NCBI GenBank assembly: GCA_003159055.1
Contig: PMLH01000219.1
Span: 1 to 5,529, forward strand
Direction of reading: 5' to 3'
Source of the DNA: Myxococcales bacterium
GTDB taxonomy: Bacteria > Myxococcota > Polyangia > Fen-1088
Length of the DNA stretch: 5,529 nucleotides
Shown here piece by piece: positions 1 to 5,529 of this stretch; within the stretch, counting starts at the first letter, position 1, and the number at the start of each line of letters is the position of its first letter. The notes under the pieces were generated by a model. It saw only the letters and a list, made by a program, of their open reading frames with translations, was not told the DNA's origin and made no database searches. Position numbers and translations under genes: made by a program.

Positions 1-161
1 CGGTACATCGACTCCAACTCCGCCTGAAAGACGTCGTCGAAAAGCTGCTGCCGATGGTCACGCAGAAATGCGAACAGCTTTCGCGTGCGCCGCAGTCTGC
101 GCAGAAGGAACTCCTCCTGTTTCGTGTGGTCCTGTCGTGGTGTCCAGCGCTCGAATGCCAT
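1..161 (-). CDS. Transposase, N-terminal part (runs off left edge), IS1182/IS5-like
   Basis: The reverse strand is open from an ATG at 161 to the window edge, giving 53 codons. The peptide begins MAFERWTPRQDHTKQEEF and continues with a basic helix-rich stretch (LRRLRRTRKLFAFLRDHR), then LFDDVFQAELESMYR. This resembles the conserved N-terminus of DDE transposases of the IS1182/IS5 type common in soil Deltaproteobacteria; the family call rests on memory of such proteins and the catalytic DDE residues lie outside the window. An in-frame ATG at 182 would add seven residues, but the ATG at 161 has a strong Shine-Dalgarno (GGAGGAA) directly upstream and is preferred. The gene points away from the central genes. 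Whether the element is intact cannot be judged. Alternative: another conserved protein with a basic N-terminus. Confidence 0.6.
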   Translation of the reverse strand, partial: MAFERWTPRQDHTKQEEFLLRRLRRTRKLFAFLRDHRQQLFDDVFQAELESMY

Positions 162-164
162 GTG

Positions 165-171
165 TTCCTCC
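165..171 (-). promoter_or_regulatory. Shine-Dalgarno of the left transposase
   Basis: On the minus strand the bases read GGAGGAA, with the GGAGG core five bases ahead of the ATG at 161. It is the best ribosome binding site in the window. It decides the start at 161 over the in-frame ATG at 182, which has no such motif in front of it. Confidence 0.6.
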
Positions 172-203
172 GCCAGCGCCATCAATCGCGCTGCCGGCAC
201 TGA

Positions 204-233
204 TCAAGATCATGTCTTGATTGGCAGAGCCAA
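204..233. repeat. Two adjacent small hairpins upstream of the left transposase
   Basis: TCAAGA at 204-209 pairs with TCTTGA at 215-220 around a five-base loop. Directly after it TTGGC at 221-225 pairs with GCCAA at 229-233 around three bases. They lie 40-70 bases upstream of the transposase start, where an insertion-sequence end or promoter/operator would be expected. Stems this short can arise by chance, so no function is claimed. Confidence 0.35.
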
Positions 234-263
234 TTTTCCACCATTCGAAATCTGAACCGGTGT

Positions 264-341
264 AGGGCTCACTTCACCGAGCGCGCTGTGGCTGTGTTGA
301 TGGACAGACGGCCGTTGTGCGCGCTCGGCGAAGTGAGCCCT
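264..341. repeat. Long inverted repeat, 23-bp arms, 32-base spacer
   Basis: The left arm (264-286, beginning AGGGCTCACTTC) and right arm (319-341, ending GAAGTGAGCCCT) are reverse complements over 23 bases with one mismatch (A at 276 against C at 329). An outer GTAGGGC at 262-268 can also pair with GCCCTAC at 346-352 in a second register, because the right side carries two GCCCT copies. The structure starts 54 bases past the esterase stop codon, so its transcript could form a strong hairpin and act as a terminator. No T-run follows on either strand, which argues against a classical intrinsic terminator. Other readings are the terminal inverted repeats of a small 78-bp MITE-like element, or a structure linked to the end of the left insertion sequence. 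Confidence 0.75.
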
Positions 342-394
342 GTCGGCCCTACGCAAGTCCTCGGTTTGACTCGGCTTTCAACCCGTTCGGTGCT

Positions 395-1606
395 CTAGGG
401 GGTCGGGTTCGTGCAGTCGGACGTGCACCTGGTACTAGTCTCTGAACCGGTGGAAAGCAACTGCCCCAGCCAATCGATGAGCTTCGTCCCATTGACGTTC
501 ACCGTGTAGAGATTCTCGCGGAAGAGAACGCAGTGGGTTGTCCCGGGCGGCACGAACGAGGCAAAGTTTCGGGCCCCAGCTTCGATTGTGTCAAGGCTGG
601 TCAACATCTGTGCAGACCACGTCTGCACATCCCCGCCTCCGAGGCGGTAGTAGATGGGCTGAGCCGAATCAAAGACAGTGTCGTACTGGGACATGAAATT
701 GGTCGGGAAGGAATTGGCAATCGCGATGTAGAGATTGGGTACGCTCAGATTTTCAATGGTCATGTCCAGCGATGGGATCCACGAGGGAAAAGCCGCTGTG
801 GCATTCCAGAGCAGCAGCTCGTTCGAGTAAGATGGCGTTGTGATGCCGGCCTCGGAGTCGCCGAACTGGATGACCCGCGTGTTGGTATAGTGCCGCATGA
901 GCTCGGCAGACCACACGACGGAGCCCAAGGCGCCGGCGCTGCAACCCGTTGCGAAAATCATCTCGGGCGCAGCGAAGTTCTTGTACAGCCAATCGAGAAC
1001 CGCCCGGGCATTGACCGCACCCCGGTGCTCGATGTGTAGGCTGCCGTAGTCCTGGCTCGCGTTACCCCAGTGCAGATCGCCGGTACAGTACGGGATCACG
1101 ACGTGGTACCAGTCCTTGAAAGGATTGTCGGCGCGGGTGCGGTTGTAGATGCCATCCAACGGGATTCCGAAGCCTGGCAGGTTGCCGCCCCGGATAGCCA
1201 CCTGAGTGAGCTCCGCGGAGTCGTAGAATAGCCCGCTGTTGGGTGCGCAGGTGGCGGCATCCCAACATGCACCCCCGCCGATGAACTCCACCACCACACG
1301 ATTGACACTTCCCGGGCGAACGTAGAAGAAGAATTCAGTGCCCCGGCAACACGTGGTAGCGCCCCCCGGATGCAACTCGTTCCATCCGTCGGCAAGCTGA
1401 GACAGCGTGGGCAGGACGGCAGGGGTCGGGCCTCCTTCCGACACAGATCCGACATGGACTCCAGTCGCTTCATCGGCAATGGCTCCGTCGTTGAGCCCAC
1501 CGTCGGACAGAGCAGGTTTGCCGCCGTTGTTCGAGCAGCCCAGCAAGACCGCTGTTGCTAGGAGAAATCGACCACTTGGAACCATTATCTGCGCAGGGTT
1601 TGGCAT
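395..1606 (-). CDS. Pectinacetylesterase/Notum-family carboxylesterase, predicted lipoprotein
   Basis: A 403-residue alpha/beta-hydrolase of the pectinacetylesterase family (PAE, which includes animal Notum); plant members remove acetyl groups from pectin. The N-terminus is a lipoprotein signal ending in lipobox LLGC (Cys24), followed by a Gly/Ser/Asp-rich linker to about residue 65. Family motifs follow in order: GGGACWDAATC (110-120, oxyanion region), NPFKDWYHVVIPYCTGDLHWG (about 161-181), HRGAVNARAVLDWLY (194-208) and the nucleophile elbow GCSAG with Ser223. By family analogy the triad is completed by Asp309 in SQYDTVFD and His358 in TTHC. Several cysteines suggest disulfides and an exported enzyme. 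The frame stays open upstream to 1774, but the ATG at 1606 is preferred because it places the signal peptide at the N-terminus and has GGGAG ten bases ahead; the ATG at 1585 is an alternative. The gene is divergent from the GH44 gene. Bacterial substrates are poorly known, so pectin is an inference. Confidence 0.9.
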   Translation of the reverse strand: MPNPAQIMVPSGRFLLATAVLLGCSNNGGKPALSDGGLNDGAIADEATGVHVGSVSEGGPTPAVLPTLSQLADGWNELHPGGATTCCRGTEFFFYVRPGSVNRVVVEFIGGGACWDAATCAPNSGLFYDSAELTQVAIRGGNLPGFGIPLDGIYNRTRADNPFKDWYHVVIPYCTGDLHWGNASQDYGSLHIEHRGAVNARAVLDWLYKNFAAPEMIFATGCSAGALGSVVWSAELMRHYTNTRVIQFGDSEAGITTPSYSNELLLWNATAAFPSWIPSLDMTIENLSVPNLYIAIANSFPTNFMSQYDTVFDSAQPIYYRLGGGDVQTWSAQMLTSLDTIEAGARNFASFVPPGTTHCVLFRENLYTVNVNGTKLIDWLGQLLSTGSETSTRCTSDCTNPTP

Positions 1607-1616
1607 GAGAAGATCG

Positions 1617-1621
1617 CTCCC
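1617..1621 (-). promoter_or_regulatory. Probable Shine-Dalgarno of the esterase gene
   Basis: The minus strand reads GGGAG ten bases ahead of the ATG at 1606. Spacing is slightly long, but nothing comparable precedes the ATG at 1585, so this supports the start at 1606. Confidence 0.45.
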
Positions 1622-1652
1622 ATCGCGGAAATCATCGAGAGAAAACCGCGAT
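1622..1652. repeat. 7-bp inverted repeat upstream of the esterase start
   Basis: ATCGCGG at 1622-1628 is the exact reverse complement of CCGCGAT at 1646-1652, with 17 bases between. It lies 16-46 bases upstream of the esterase start codon. It could be an operator half-site pair or a leader hairpin next to the ribosome binding site. The arms are short enough for chance and there is no second copy to support a regulator site. Confidence 0.3.
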
Positions 1653-1868
1653 ATCTTGTTAGAGCCGAAGGAATGGCGATTGTTCACGAACGCCGACCTT
1701 CGAGGAACTTTTCTGGCCCTACGCCGGGACGGTGCAGCTCTGCAGGGCATTGCGCGAAGTTCCGCCGGGCTCAATCTGACCCTCTGGTAGCAGAAGCCCC
1801 ACAGCAGGCCCCATTCCCGAACCGTGGATCGCGCGTGTTACGATGGTGGGTCGTCAGCAAATCACCTT

Positions 1869-1872
1869 GGAG
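1869..1872 (+). promoter_or_regulatory. Shine-Dalgarno of the GH44 gene
   Basis: GGAG is followed by six bases and then the ATG at 1879. This picks 1879 over the in-frame ATG at 1843, which would put twelve extra residues in front of an otherwise normal lipoprotein signal peptide. Confidence 0.6.
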
Positions 1873-1878
1873 CACCAC

Positions 1879-3513
1879 ATGCGCAATGGATGCCTTCTCT
1901 TCGCTTCGTTCGGGTTCTCGTTGCTTGGCTGCGCCTCCGACGGCGTCGGGACGGGCAAGGACAGCGGCGGCTCAGGCTCAATCATTCCGCCCGGCAATCC
2001 AGGCACGCCCGAGGTGGTCTTCACCGTGGACAGCACCAGGAACGCACGTTCCATCTCGCCCTACATCTATGGCACCAACCAGAGCAACCTGCCCACGGGT
2101 ACCAAGGGGTTGACGCTGACACGCGTGGGCGGCAACCGCTTGTCCGCCTACAACTGGGAAAACAACGCGTCCAACGCGGGCTCGGACTGGCAGTATTCCA
2201 GCGACAACTACCTGAGCTCCAGCGCCATGCCCGGCCTGCCCATGAAGCAGGCCGCGCAGACCGCCAGCAGCGCCGGGGCCAGCATCATCATGACCGTGCC
2301 CATGGCGGGCTGGGTCGCCGCCGACGAGAAGGGCGCCTGCCCGTCGGCACCGACCGCCGCCCAGATCGCCGAGCGCTTCTTCCCCATCCTACCCAAGAAG
2401 AGCAGCGCCTTTGCCTATCCACCCGATCTCACCGACGGAAAAGTCTACGCGGACGAGTTCGTGGCCTACATGGAATCGCAATTCCCAAGCGCACAGACCG
2501 ACGCCGCCCGCCGCATCTTCTACATGCTCGATAACGAACCCGATCTGTGGTCGAGCACCCACGCCGAGATGCATCCCTCCGCGGTCACCTACGCCGAAAT
2601 CGTGCAATCGAGCGTCGACTTCGCCACGGGCATCAAGGGCGCGGCGCCCAAGGCTCTGGTCTTTGGCCCGGTTAACTACGGCTGGCAAGGCATGGTCGAC
2701 CTCCAGGGCGCGCCTGACGCCAACAAGCGCGACTTCCTCGAATTCTATTTGGACTCCATGAAGGCCGCCGAGGCTAGCGCGGGCACGCGCTTGCTCGATG
2801 TTCTCGACGTGCACTGGTACCCCGAGGCCACCGGGGATGGCAAGCGCATCGTCGACGACGGGGTGACCGCTGGTGAGGTCGAGGCGCGCCTGCAGGCGCC
2901 ACGTTCGCTGTGGGACGCGACGTACACGGAGACGAGTTGGATCACGCAGTGCTGCGGCCTCGGCCCCATCTATTTGATCCCGCGCTTGCAAGCCAAGATC
3001 GACCAGCACTACCCCGGTACCAAGCTGTCCATCAGCGAGTACAACTACGGCGCGGGCGGCGATATCTCGGGCGGCATCGCCCAGGCCGACGTGCTCGGCG
3101 TCTATGGGCGCGAGGGACTGTTCGCGGCCTCCATGTGGCCCATGAGCTCAAGCAATACGTTCATCTACGCCGGGTTCGCCATGTACCGTAACTACGACGG
3201 CAATGGCGCGAGCTTCGGCGACACGTCCATCGCGGCCACCACCTCAGCGGTGGACAACACCTCCGTCTTCGCCAGCATCTCGTCGCAGGATCCGACCAAC
3301 GTCGTGGTGGTCGCCATCAACAAGCTCACCAAGGCGCAAGTCGCTGGCGTCACCTTGACCCACACCACGCAACTGAGCGCCGCGGATGTGTATACGCTCA
3401 CCTCGACCATGGCGTCGCCCACCAAGGGCAGCGCGCTTGCCGCCGTGGACGCCAACGCCTTCAGTTACACCATGCCCGCCCGAAGCGTGAGCACGCTGGT
3501 CTTCCATCCCTAG
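1879..3513 (+). CDS. Glycoside hydrolase family 44 endoglucanase/xyloglucanase, lipoprotein
   Basis: A 544-residue GH44 enzyme; the family hydrolyses internal beta-1,4 bonds of cellulose-type glucans and xyloglucan with retention. Residues 1-18 form a short lipoprotein signal with lipobox LLGC (Cys18), then a Gly/Ser/Pro linker to about 45. The TIM-barrel catalytic domain spans about 48-450: ISPYIYGTN (59-67), TRVGGNRLSAYNWENNAS (81-98), a typical GH44 opening, DNEPDLW with acid/base Glu220, DVHWYPE (310-316), and SISEYNYG with nucleophile Glu387. The 167-residue spacing between the two glutamates fits the family. About 455-544 forms the C-terminal beta-sandwich normally packed on GH44 barrels, ending in RSVSTLVFHP. 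No carbohydrate-binding or dockerin module is present. All key residues are intact, so the enzyme should be active. The lipid anchor implies action at the cell surface or in the periplasm rather than as a free secreted enzyme. Cellulose versus xyloglucan preference cannot be read from the sequence. Confidence 0.95.
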   Translation: MRNGCLLFASFGFSLLGCASDGVGTGKDSGGSGSIIPPGNPGTPEVVFTVDSTRNARSISPYIYGTNQSNLPTGTKGLTLTRVGGNRLSAYNWENNASNAGSDWQYSSDNYLSSSAMPGLPMKQAAQTASSAGASIIMTVPMAGWVAADEKGACPSAPTAAQIAERFFPILPKKSSAFAYPPDLTDGKVYADEFVAYMESQFPSAQTDAARRIFYMLDNEPDLWSSTHAEMHPSAVTYAEIVQSSVDFATGIKGAAPKALVFGPVNYGWQGMVDLQGAPDANKRDFLEFYLDSMKAAEASAGTRLLDVLDVHWYPEATGDGKRIVDDGVTAGEVEARLQAPRSLWDATYTETSWITQCCGLGPIYLIPRLQAKIDQHYPGTKLSISEYNYGAGGDISGGIAQADVLGVYGREGLFAASMWPMSSSNTFIYAGFAMYRNYDGNGASFGDTSIAATTSAVDNTSVFASISSQDPTNVVVVAINKLTKAQVAGVTLTHTTQLSAADVYTLTSTMASPTKGSALAAVDANAFSYTMPARSVSTLVFHP

Positions 3514-3519
3514 GTCGGC

Positions 3520-3621
3520 TACAAGCCCTAGCAGCCCGTCGGTGATCTTCGATACGCCCGCTTGCAGCGCGACCTCGTAGGTCTCGCGCTTCGGGTGCTT
3601 TTCAGAATCCAGCTTGCAGCC
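3520..3621 (-). other. Possible decayed coding fragment in the convergent gap
   Basis: On the minus strand a 34-codon stretch reads as protein-like sequence, for example EKHPKRETYEVALQAG followed by VSKITDGLLGL, with codons mostly ending in G or C. It has no proper start and runs on into the antisense of the GH44 gene, so it is not an intact gene. It could be the remnant of a gene cut during insertion or rearrangement, or chance in GC-rich DNA. I do not recognise the family. Confidence 0.25.
3566..3590 (+). terminator. Candidate terminator hairpin after the GH44 gene
   Basis: AGCGCGACCT at 3566-3575 pairs with AGGTCTCGCGCT at 3579-3590 around a three-base loop, giving ten base pairs with a two-base bulge. 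It begins 52 bases past the GH44 stop, and TTTT follows about nine bases after the stem (3599-3602), further than in a textbook intrinsic terminator. It sits between convergent genes and could also stop transcripts from the LamG gene, although no T-run follows on that strand. It overlaps the possible coding fragment, so the palindrome may be incidental. Confidence 0.45.
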
Positions 3622-3632
3622 GTGGAGCTGGT

Positions 3633-5018
3633 TTATGGCCCCGTGAATTGGTAGAGAGCCTGAGCTTCGCTGGCGGACAATGCCCGGTTGTACACGCGGA
3701 AATCGTCGATCTGGCCGTCGAAATAGGGATCATGTGAGAACTGGCACTTGCCAATGAAGGCGTAGTCGATGGTGCCAAGATCGGACGGCCGCAGTGTGAC
3801 GGAGTTGCTGGATCTGGCAAGAGCTCCGTTAACGTAGAGCGAGCCCAAGCCCGCGCCTAGAACGATCGCAACGTGTTGCCAAACACCGGTCGAAGGAGTG
3901 GGATTGGCAAGCTGCTGCTCCCCGGGAAAACCGGACTTGGTAATGGCGAATACCAGGTTCGAGCTTTCGTTCTGGGACACGAGATTCATGTACGTGTACG
4001 TGTTGGTGCCGGTGCTCGGGTTCAGCGTTACGTTGGCGTTGATGCCGATGTCGAAGATTCGCGGCCAGGTCTGGGCCGTTACGACCTTCACCCAGGTGGC
4101 GATGGTGATGTCGGTGACTCCACGAAACATCGCAGCAGGCATCGTCACGGAGCCGCTGCCAGCCTGGGCCAAGATCAAAGCGCCGGTGCCCACCTTGCCT
4201 GTACCAAAGCTGGTGCCGGCTGCCGAGAGCGTCCCGTTGTTCCCCTTACCGGACTTGTCCGGGAGCGTGGTTCCGGTCGCGCTGTCACAGGGGTAGTAAG
4301 CCAGCAGCCCAAGGAGAAGCGGATCGGCGCCGCCCGTGCCAGGCACACCACCAGTGCCGACCACACCACCGGTGCCGACCACACCACCGGTGCCGACCAC
4401 ACCACCGGTGCCGACCACACCGCCAGTGCCGATCACACCGCCAGTGCCGATCACACCGCCAGTGCCGGTCGCGCCGCCTGTGCCAGTCGCGCCGCCCGTG
4501 ACCGGGAGAGCGCCGTCAATACCACCATCTCGACCTCCACTTGCACCACCATTCCCCAACGGCGGCGCGTCTACTCCGACACCGCCCGATCCCAAAACGC
4601 CGCCACTTCCTACCTGCGTACCAGTGTCAATTGCGCCACCAGTGCCAGTTTGTGGCGCGTCGGTAGCCCCCCCGGCACCAGATAAAAGCGCGTCGATACC
4701 GCCCCCGCCGCCCGAAAAAGGCGCATCAATGGCTCCCCCGGTGCTCGTCAAGAGCGCATCGACCTCGCCGATTCCTCCGAGCTCGACGCCAACGTCCTGG
4801 CCAGGCGTGCCGCCCGCACCACCGGCACCTGCGCCATCCAACATCTCGCCGCCGGCGCCGCCTTGGCCACCATGGGTCCCCCCTTGCGCCGTGACCTTGT
4901 CCCACGGCTTCGTCAGATCCACGCAGCCCACCGAGACAAGCCAGGTGGAAAGGAGCGAGAGGGTGAGCAACCGGAACCGAAATGACTTCGCTCCGTTCCT
5001 AAGCGAAAAGACCGTCAT
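3633..5018 (-). CDS. LamG-like jelly-roll protein with Gly-rich repeats, probable lipoprotein
   Basis: A 461-residue exported protein. The N-terminus has basic residues (R7, K11, R14, R16), a hydrophobic stretch LLTLSLLSTWLVSVG and then Cys32; the lipobox SVGC is not canonical at -3, so lipidation is likely but not certain. A Gly-rich region runs to about residue 232, containing five 11-residue units (83-137) and ten 6-residue GTGGVV-type units (173-232). The C-terminal domain (about 235-459) is a LamG/concanavalin A-like jelly roll (Laminin_G_3 type): LLAYYPCDSATG, DKSGKGNNGTL, ITIATWVKV, WQHVAIVLG, LYVNGALA and the closing GQIDDFRVYNRALSASE. Such domains usually bind glycans or proteins at cell surfaces, often with calcium. 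No catalytic motif is seen. Cys244 and Cys425 could pair. The ATG at 5018 was chosen over an in-frame GTG at 5039; neither has a clear Shine-Dalgarno. It converges on the GH44 gene. Ligand unknown; polysaccharide binding is inferred from its neighbours. Confidence 0.88.
   Translation of the reverse strand: MTVFSLRNGAKSFRFRLLTLSLLSTWLVSVGCVDLTKPWDKVTAQGGTHGGQGGAGGEMLDGAGAGGAGGTPGQDVGVELGGIGEVDALLTSTGGAIDAPFSGGGGGIDALLSGAGGATDAPQTGTGGAIDTGTQVGSGGVLGSGGVGVDAPPLGNGGASGGRDGGIDGALPVTGGATGTGGATGTGGVIGTGGVIGTGGVVGTGGVVGTGGVVGTGGVVGTGGVPGTGGADPLLLGLLAYYPCDSATGTTLPDKSGKGNNGTLSAAGTSFGTGKVGTGALILAQAGSGSVTMPAAMFRGVTDITIATWVKVVTAQTWPRIFDIGINANVTLNPSTGTNTYTYMNLVSQNESSNLVFAITKSGFPGEQQLANPTPSTGVWQHVAIVLGAGLGSLYVNGALARSSNSVTLRPSDLGTIDYAFIGKCQFSHDPYFDGQIDDFRVYNRALSASEAQALYQFTGP
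4323..4502 (-). repeat. 18-bp tandem repeat, ten units, coding for GTGGVV-type linker
   Basis: Ten 18-bp units in frame with the LamG gene encode VTGGAT, GTGGAT, GTGGVI twice, GTGGVV four times, GTGGVP and GTGGAD. Three adjacent units are identical at the DNA level (4359-4412), another pair is identical (4431-4466), and the outer units diverge. This is the pattern expected from recent in-frame slippage or unequal crossing-over. Changes in copy number would lengthen or shorten the spacer between the membrane anchor and the LamG domain without breaking the frame. The complementary strand is also open here and gives a Pro-rich reading, which is an artefact of the repeat. Confidence 0.95.
4608..4772 (-). 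repeat. Five 11-residue (33-bp) repeats with invariant Asp
   Basis: Residues 83-137 of the LamG protein form five consecutive 11-residue units with consensus GGAIDAxxSGx, such as GGAIDAPFSGG, GGGIDALLSGA and GGATDAPQTGT. An Asp falls at the same place in each unit (residues 87, 98, 109, 120, 131). The DNA copies have diverged far more than the 18-bp repeats, suggesting an older expansion kept at protein level. The regular acidic residues might bind calcium or simply keep a linker soluble; the sequence does not decide. Confidence 0.8.
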
Positions 5019-5355
5019 AGCAGCATCTGATGTTAGCACACTCGCAAGTGGCTATTGACACCAGCGAAGGTGCCAGGCGTTCTCCTCTACATCTTCGTTT
5101 CGACCGGCGAGGAGATCGGGAGAGACGCCGCATTGCTGGTAAACGGGGCGGCCGATTTTCGACCTACCGCATTTGCAGGAAAGAGCGGAAATCACAGCCA
5201 CGGCTGTCTGGACAGGAACTGGTCTCACCCTCTGTCCTGAGCTGACCACGCCGGAGCAAATGGACATCCTACCAAACCTACATCCAGTGAAATTGCAGAG
5301 GGAATTGCTCCTTGGCTGACTTGCCCTGCGAGCCCGGCGAAAGCATCGCTGACGC
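5019..5355. other. Intergenic region without a supported gene
   Basis: About 340 bases separate the LamG gene and the right transposase, which read away from each other, so promoters for both must lie here. Short open frames on both strands give peptides with no recognisable domain, no ribosome binding site and no hydrophobic or repeat structure, and I do not call them. No tRNA-like fold or strong palindrome was seen. The left end of the right-hand insertion sequence probably lies in the last part of this stretch, but I cannot define it. Confidence 0.5.
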
Positions 5356-5529
5356 ATGTCCATCTCGCCCTGCCGTAACGCGTATGACCGCCGGCTTCGC
5401 GACATCACTTGCGAAGAAGGTGACCCCATGCTGTTTCGTGACCTCGGTGTGCCGCGCTCCACTGCCGCCAGCTGGATTCGCCGCGGCCAGCGCCCGGTCG
5501 TCTCCGCCCAGGTCCTTGCCTTGGACCAG
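5356..5529 (+). CDS. Transposase, N-terminal part (runs off right edge), HTH/integrase-core type
   Basis: An open frame of 58 codons continues past the window edge. It starts at the ATG at 5356, the first possible start because an in-frame TGA sits at 5350-5352. The peptide begins MSISPCRNAYDRRLRDITC and contains LFRDLGVPRSTAASWIRRG (about residues 27-45), a helix-turn-helix-like DNA-binding segment that I associate with the N-terminus of IS3-like transposases carrying an integrase (rve) core. The catalytic domain is beyond the edge, so family and intactness are inferred. There is no clear Shine-Dalgarno. The gene points away from the central genes and is unlike the transposase at the left edge. 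Alternative: another HTH regulator. Confidence 0.6.
   Translation, partial: MSISPCRNAYDRRLRDITCEEGDPMLFRDLGVPRSTAASWIRRGQRPVVSAQVLALDQ

Larger units (their letters stand above)
1607..1878. promoter_or_regulatory. Divergent intergenic region between esterase and GH44 genes
   Basis: These 272 bases separate two divergently transcribed genes and should hold a promoter for each. I could not identify convincing -35/-10 pairs. Visible structure is limited to an inverted repeat next to the esterase start (listed separately) and a looser pair, GGAACTT at 1704-1710 and AAGTTCC at 1757-1763. The shared region is the only place in the window where two of the polysaccharide genes could be co-regulated. 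Confidence 0.5.

Noticed and set aside
251..452. 12-base direct repeat TCTGAACCGGTG at 251-262 and 441-452
   Set aside because: About one 12-base match is expected by chance in a window of this length, and the flanking bases do not extend it.
533..1039. 168-codon plus-strand frame opposite the esterase gene
   Set aside because: It is antisense to the esterase motifs, with no signal or domain.
1607..1774. Upstream extension of the esterase gene to a start at 1774
   Set aside because: It would place 56 Arg/Ser-rich residues before a clear lipoprotein signal peptide. The ATG at 1606 has a better context.
1824..2534. 236-codon plus-strand frame overlapping the GH44 start
   Set aside because: It is an out-of-frame, Arg/His/Gln-rich reading of the GH44 coding sequence, typical of a shadow frame.
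2389..3009. 206-codon minus-strand open frame inside the GH44 gene
   Set aside because: Long antisense frames are usual opposite GC-rich genes. The GH44 frame has intact catalytic motifs throughout, and this one shows no recognisable domain.
4336..5058. Plus-strand open frame with a Pro/Val/Thr-rich repeat protein
   Set aside because: It is the antisense of the Gly-rich repeats in the LamG gene. The repeat lacks stops on both strands, and the translated sequence has no signal peptide or domain.
5253..5311. GGAGCAA at 5253-5259 and TTGCTCC at 5305-5311 as possible insertion-sequence terminal repeats
   Set aside because: There are only seven matching bases, with no target duplication and no extension, so it is indistinguishable from chance.
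5052..5462. 136-codon minus-strand frame across the right intergenic region
   Set aside because: It overlaps the transposase start in antisense, is rich in Arg/Ser/Cys, and shows no domain or ribosome binding site.

Overview
The window looks like an accessory stretch of a GC-rich Gram-negative chromosome, most plausibly a myxobacterium or related Myxococcota. The evidence for that is lipoprotein signals on all three complete genes, a long GTGGVV-type linker, codons mostly ending in G or C, and transposase starts of a type I associate with soil Deltaproteobacteria. The taxonomic call is an inference from style, not from a marker gene.

Layout, left to right: (1) 1-161, minus strand, the 5' end of a transposase that runs off the left edge. 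(2) 162-394, non-coding, holding two small hairpins and a long near-perfect inverted repeat at 264-341. (3) 395-1606, minus, a pectinacetylesterase/Notum-family lipoprotein. (4) 1607-1878, a divergent intergenic region that must hold promoters for two genes. (5) 1879-3513, plus, a glycoside hydrolase family 44 (GH44) lipoprotein with both catalytic glutamates visible. (6) 3514-3632, a short convergent gap with a candidate terminator and a possible coding remnant. (7) 3633-5018, minus, a lipoprotein-like protein with two kinds of glycine-rich repeat followed by a LamG/concanavalin-like jelly-roll domain. (8) 5019-5355, non-coding. (9) 5356-5529, plus, the start of a second, different transposase that runs off the right edge.

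The three complete genes make sense together as exported, probably membrane-anchored proteins acting on polysaccharide. The esterase would remove acetyl groups from pectin-like or other acetylated glycans. The GH44 enzyme would cut beta-1,4-glucan or xyloglucan backbones. The LamG protein could bind carbohydrate or another surface ligand. They are not one operon (orientations minus, plus, minus), and shared regulation is only possible for the divergent esterase/GH44 pair. Transposase starts on both sides, each reading outward, suggest a mobile or rearranged neighbourhood.

I see no defence system, CRISPR array, tRNA or rRNA gene, and no clear candidate for an entirely new system. The most unusual items are the variable-looking 18-bp tandem repeat and the 11-residue Asp repeat in the LamG lipoprotein, and the long palindrome beside the left transposase.
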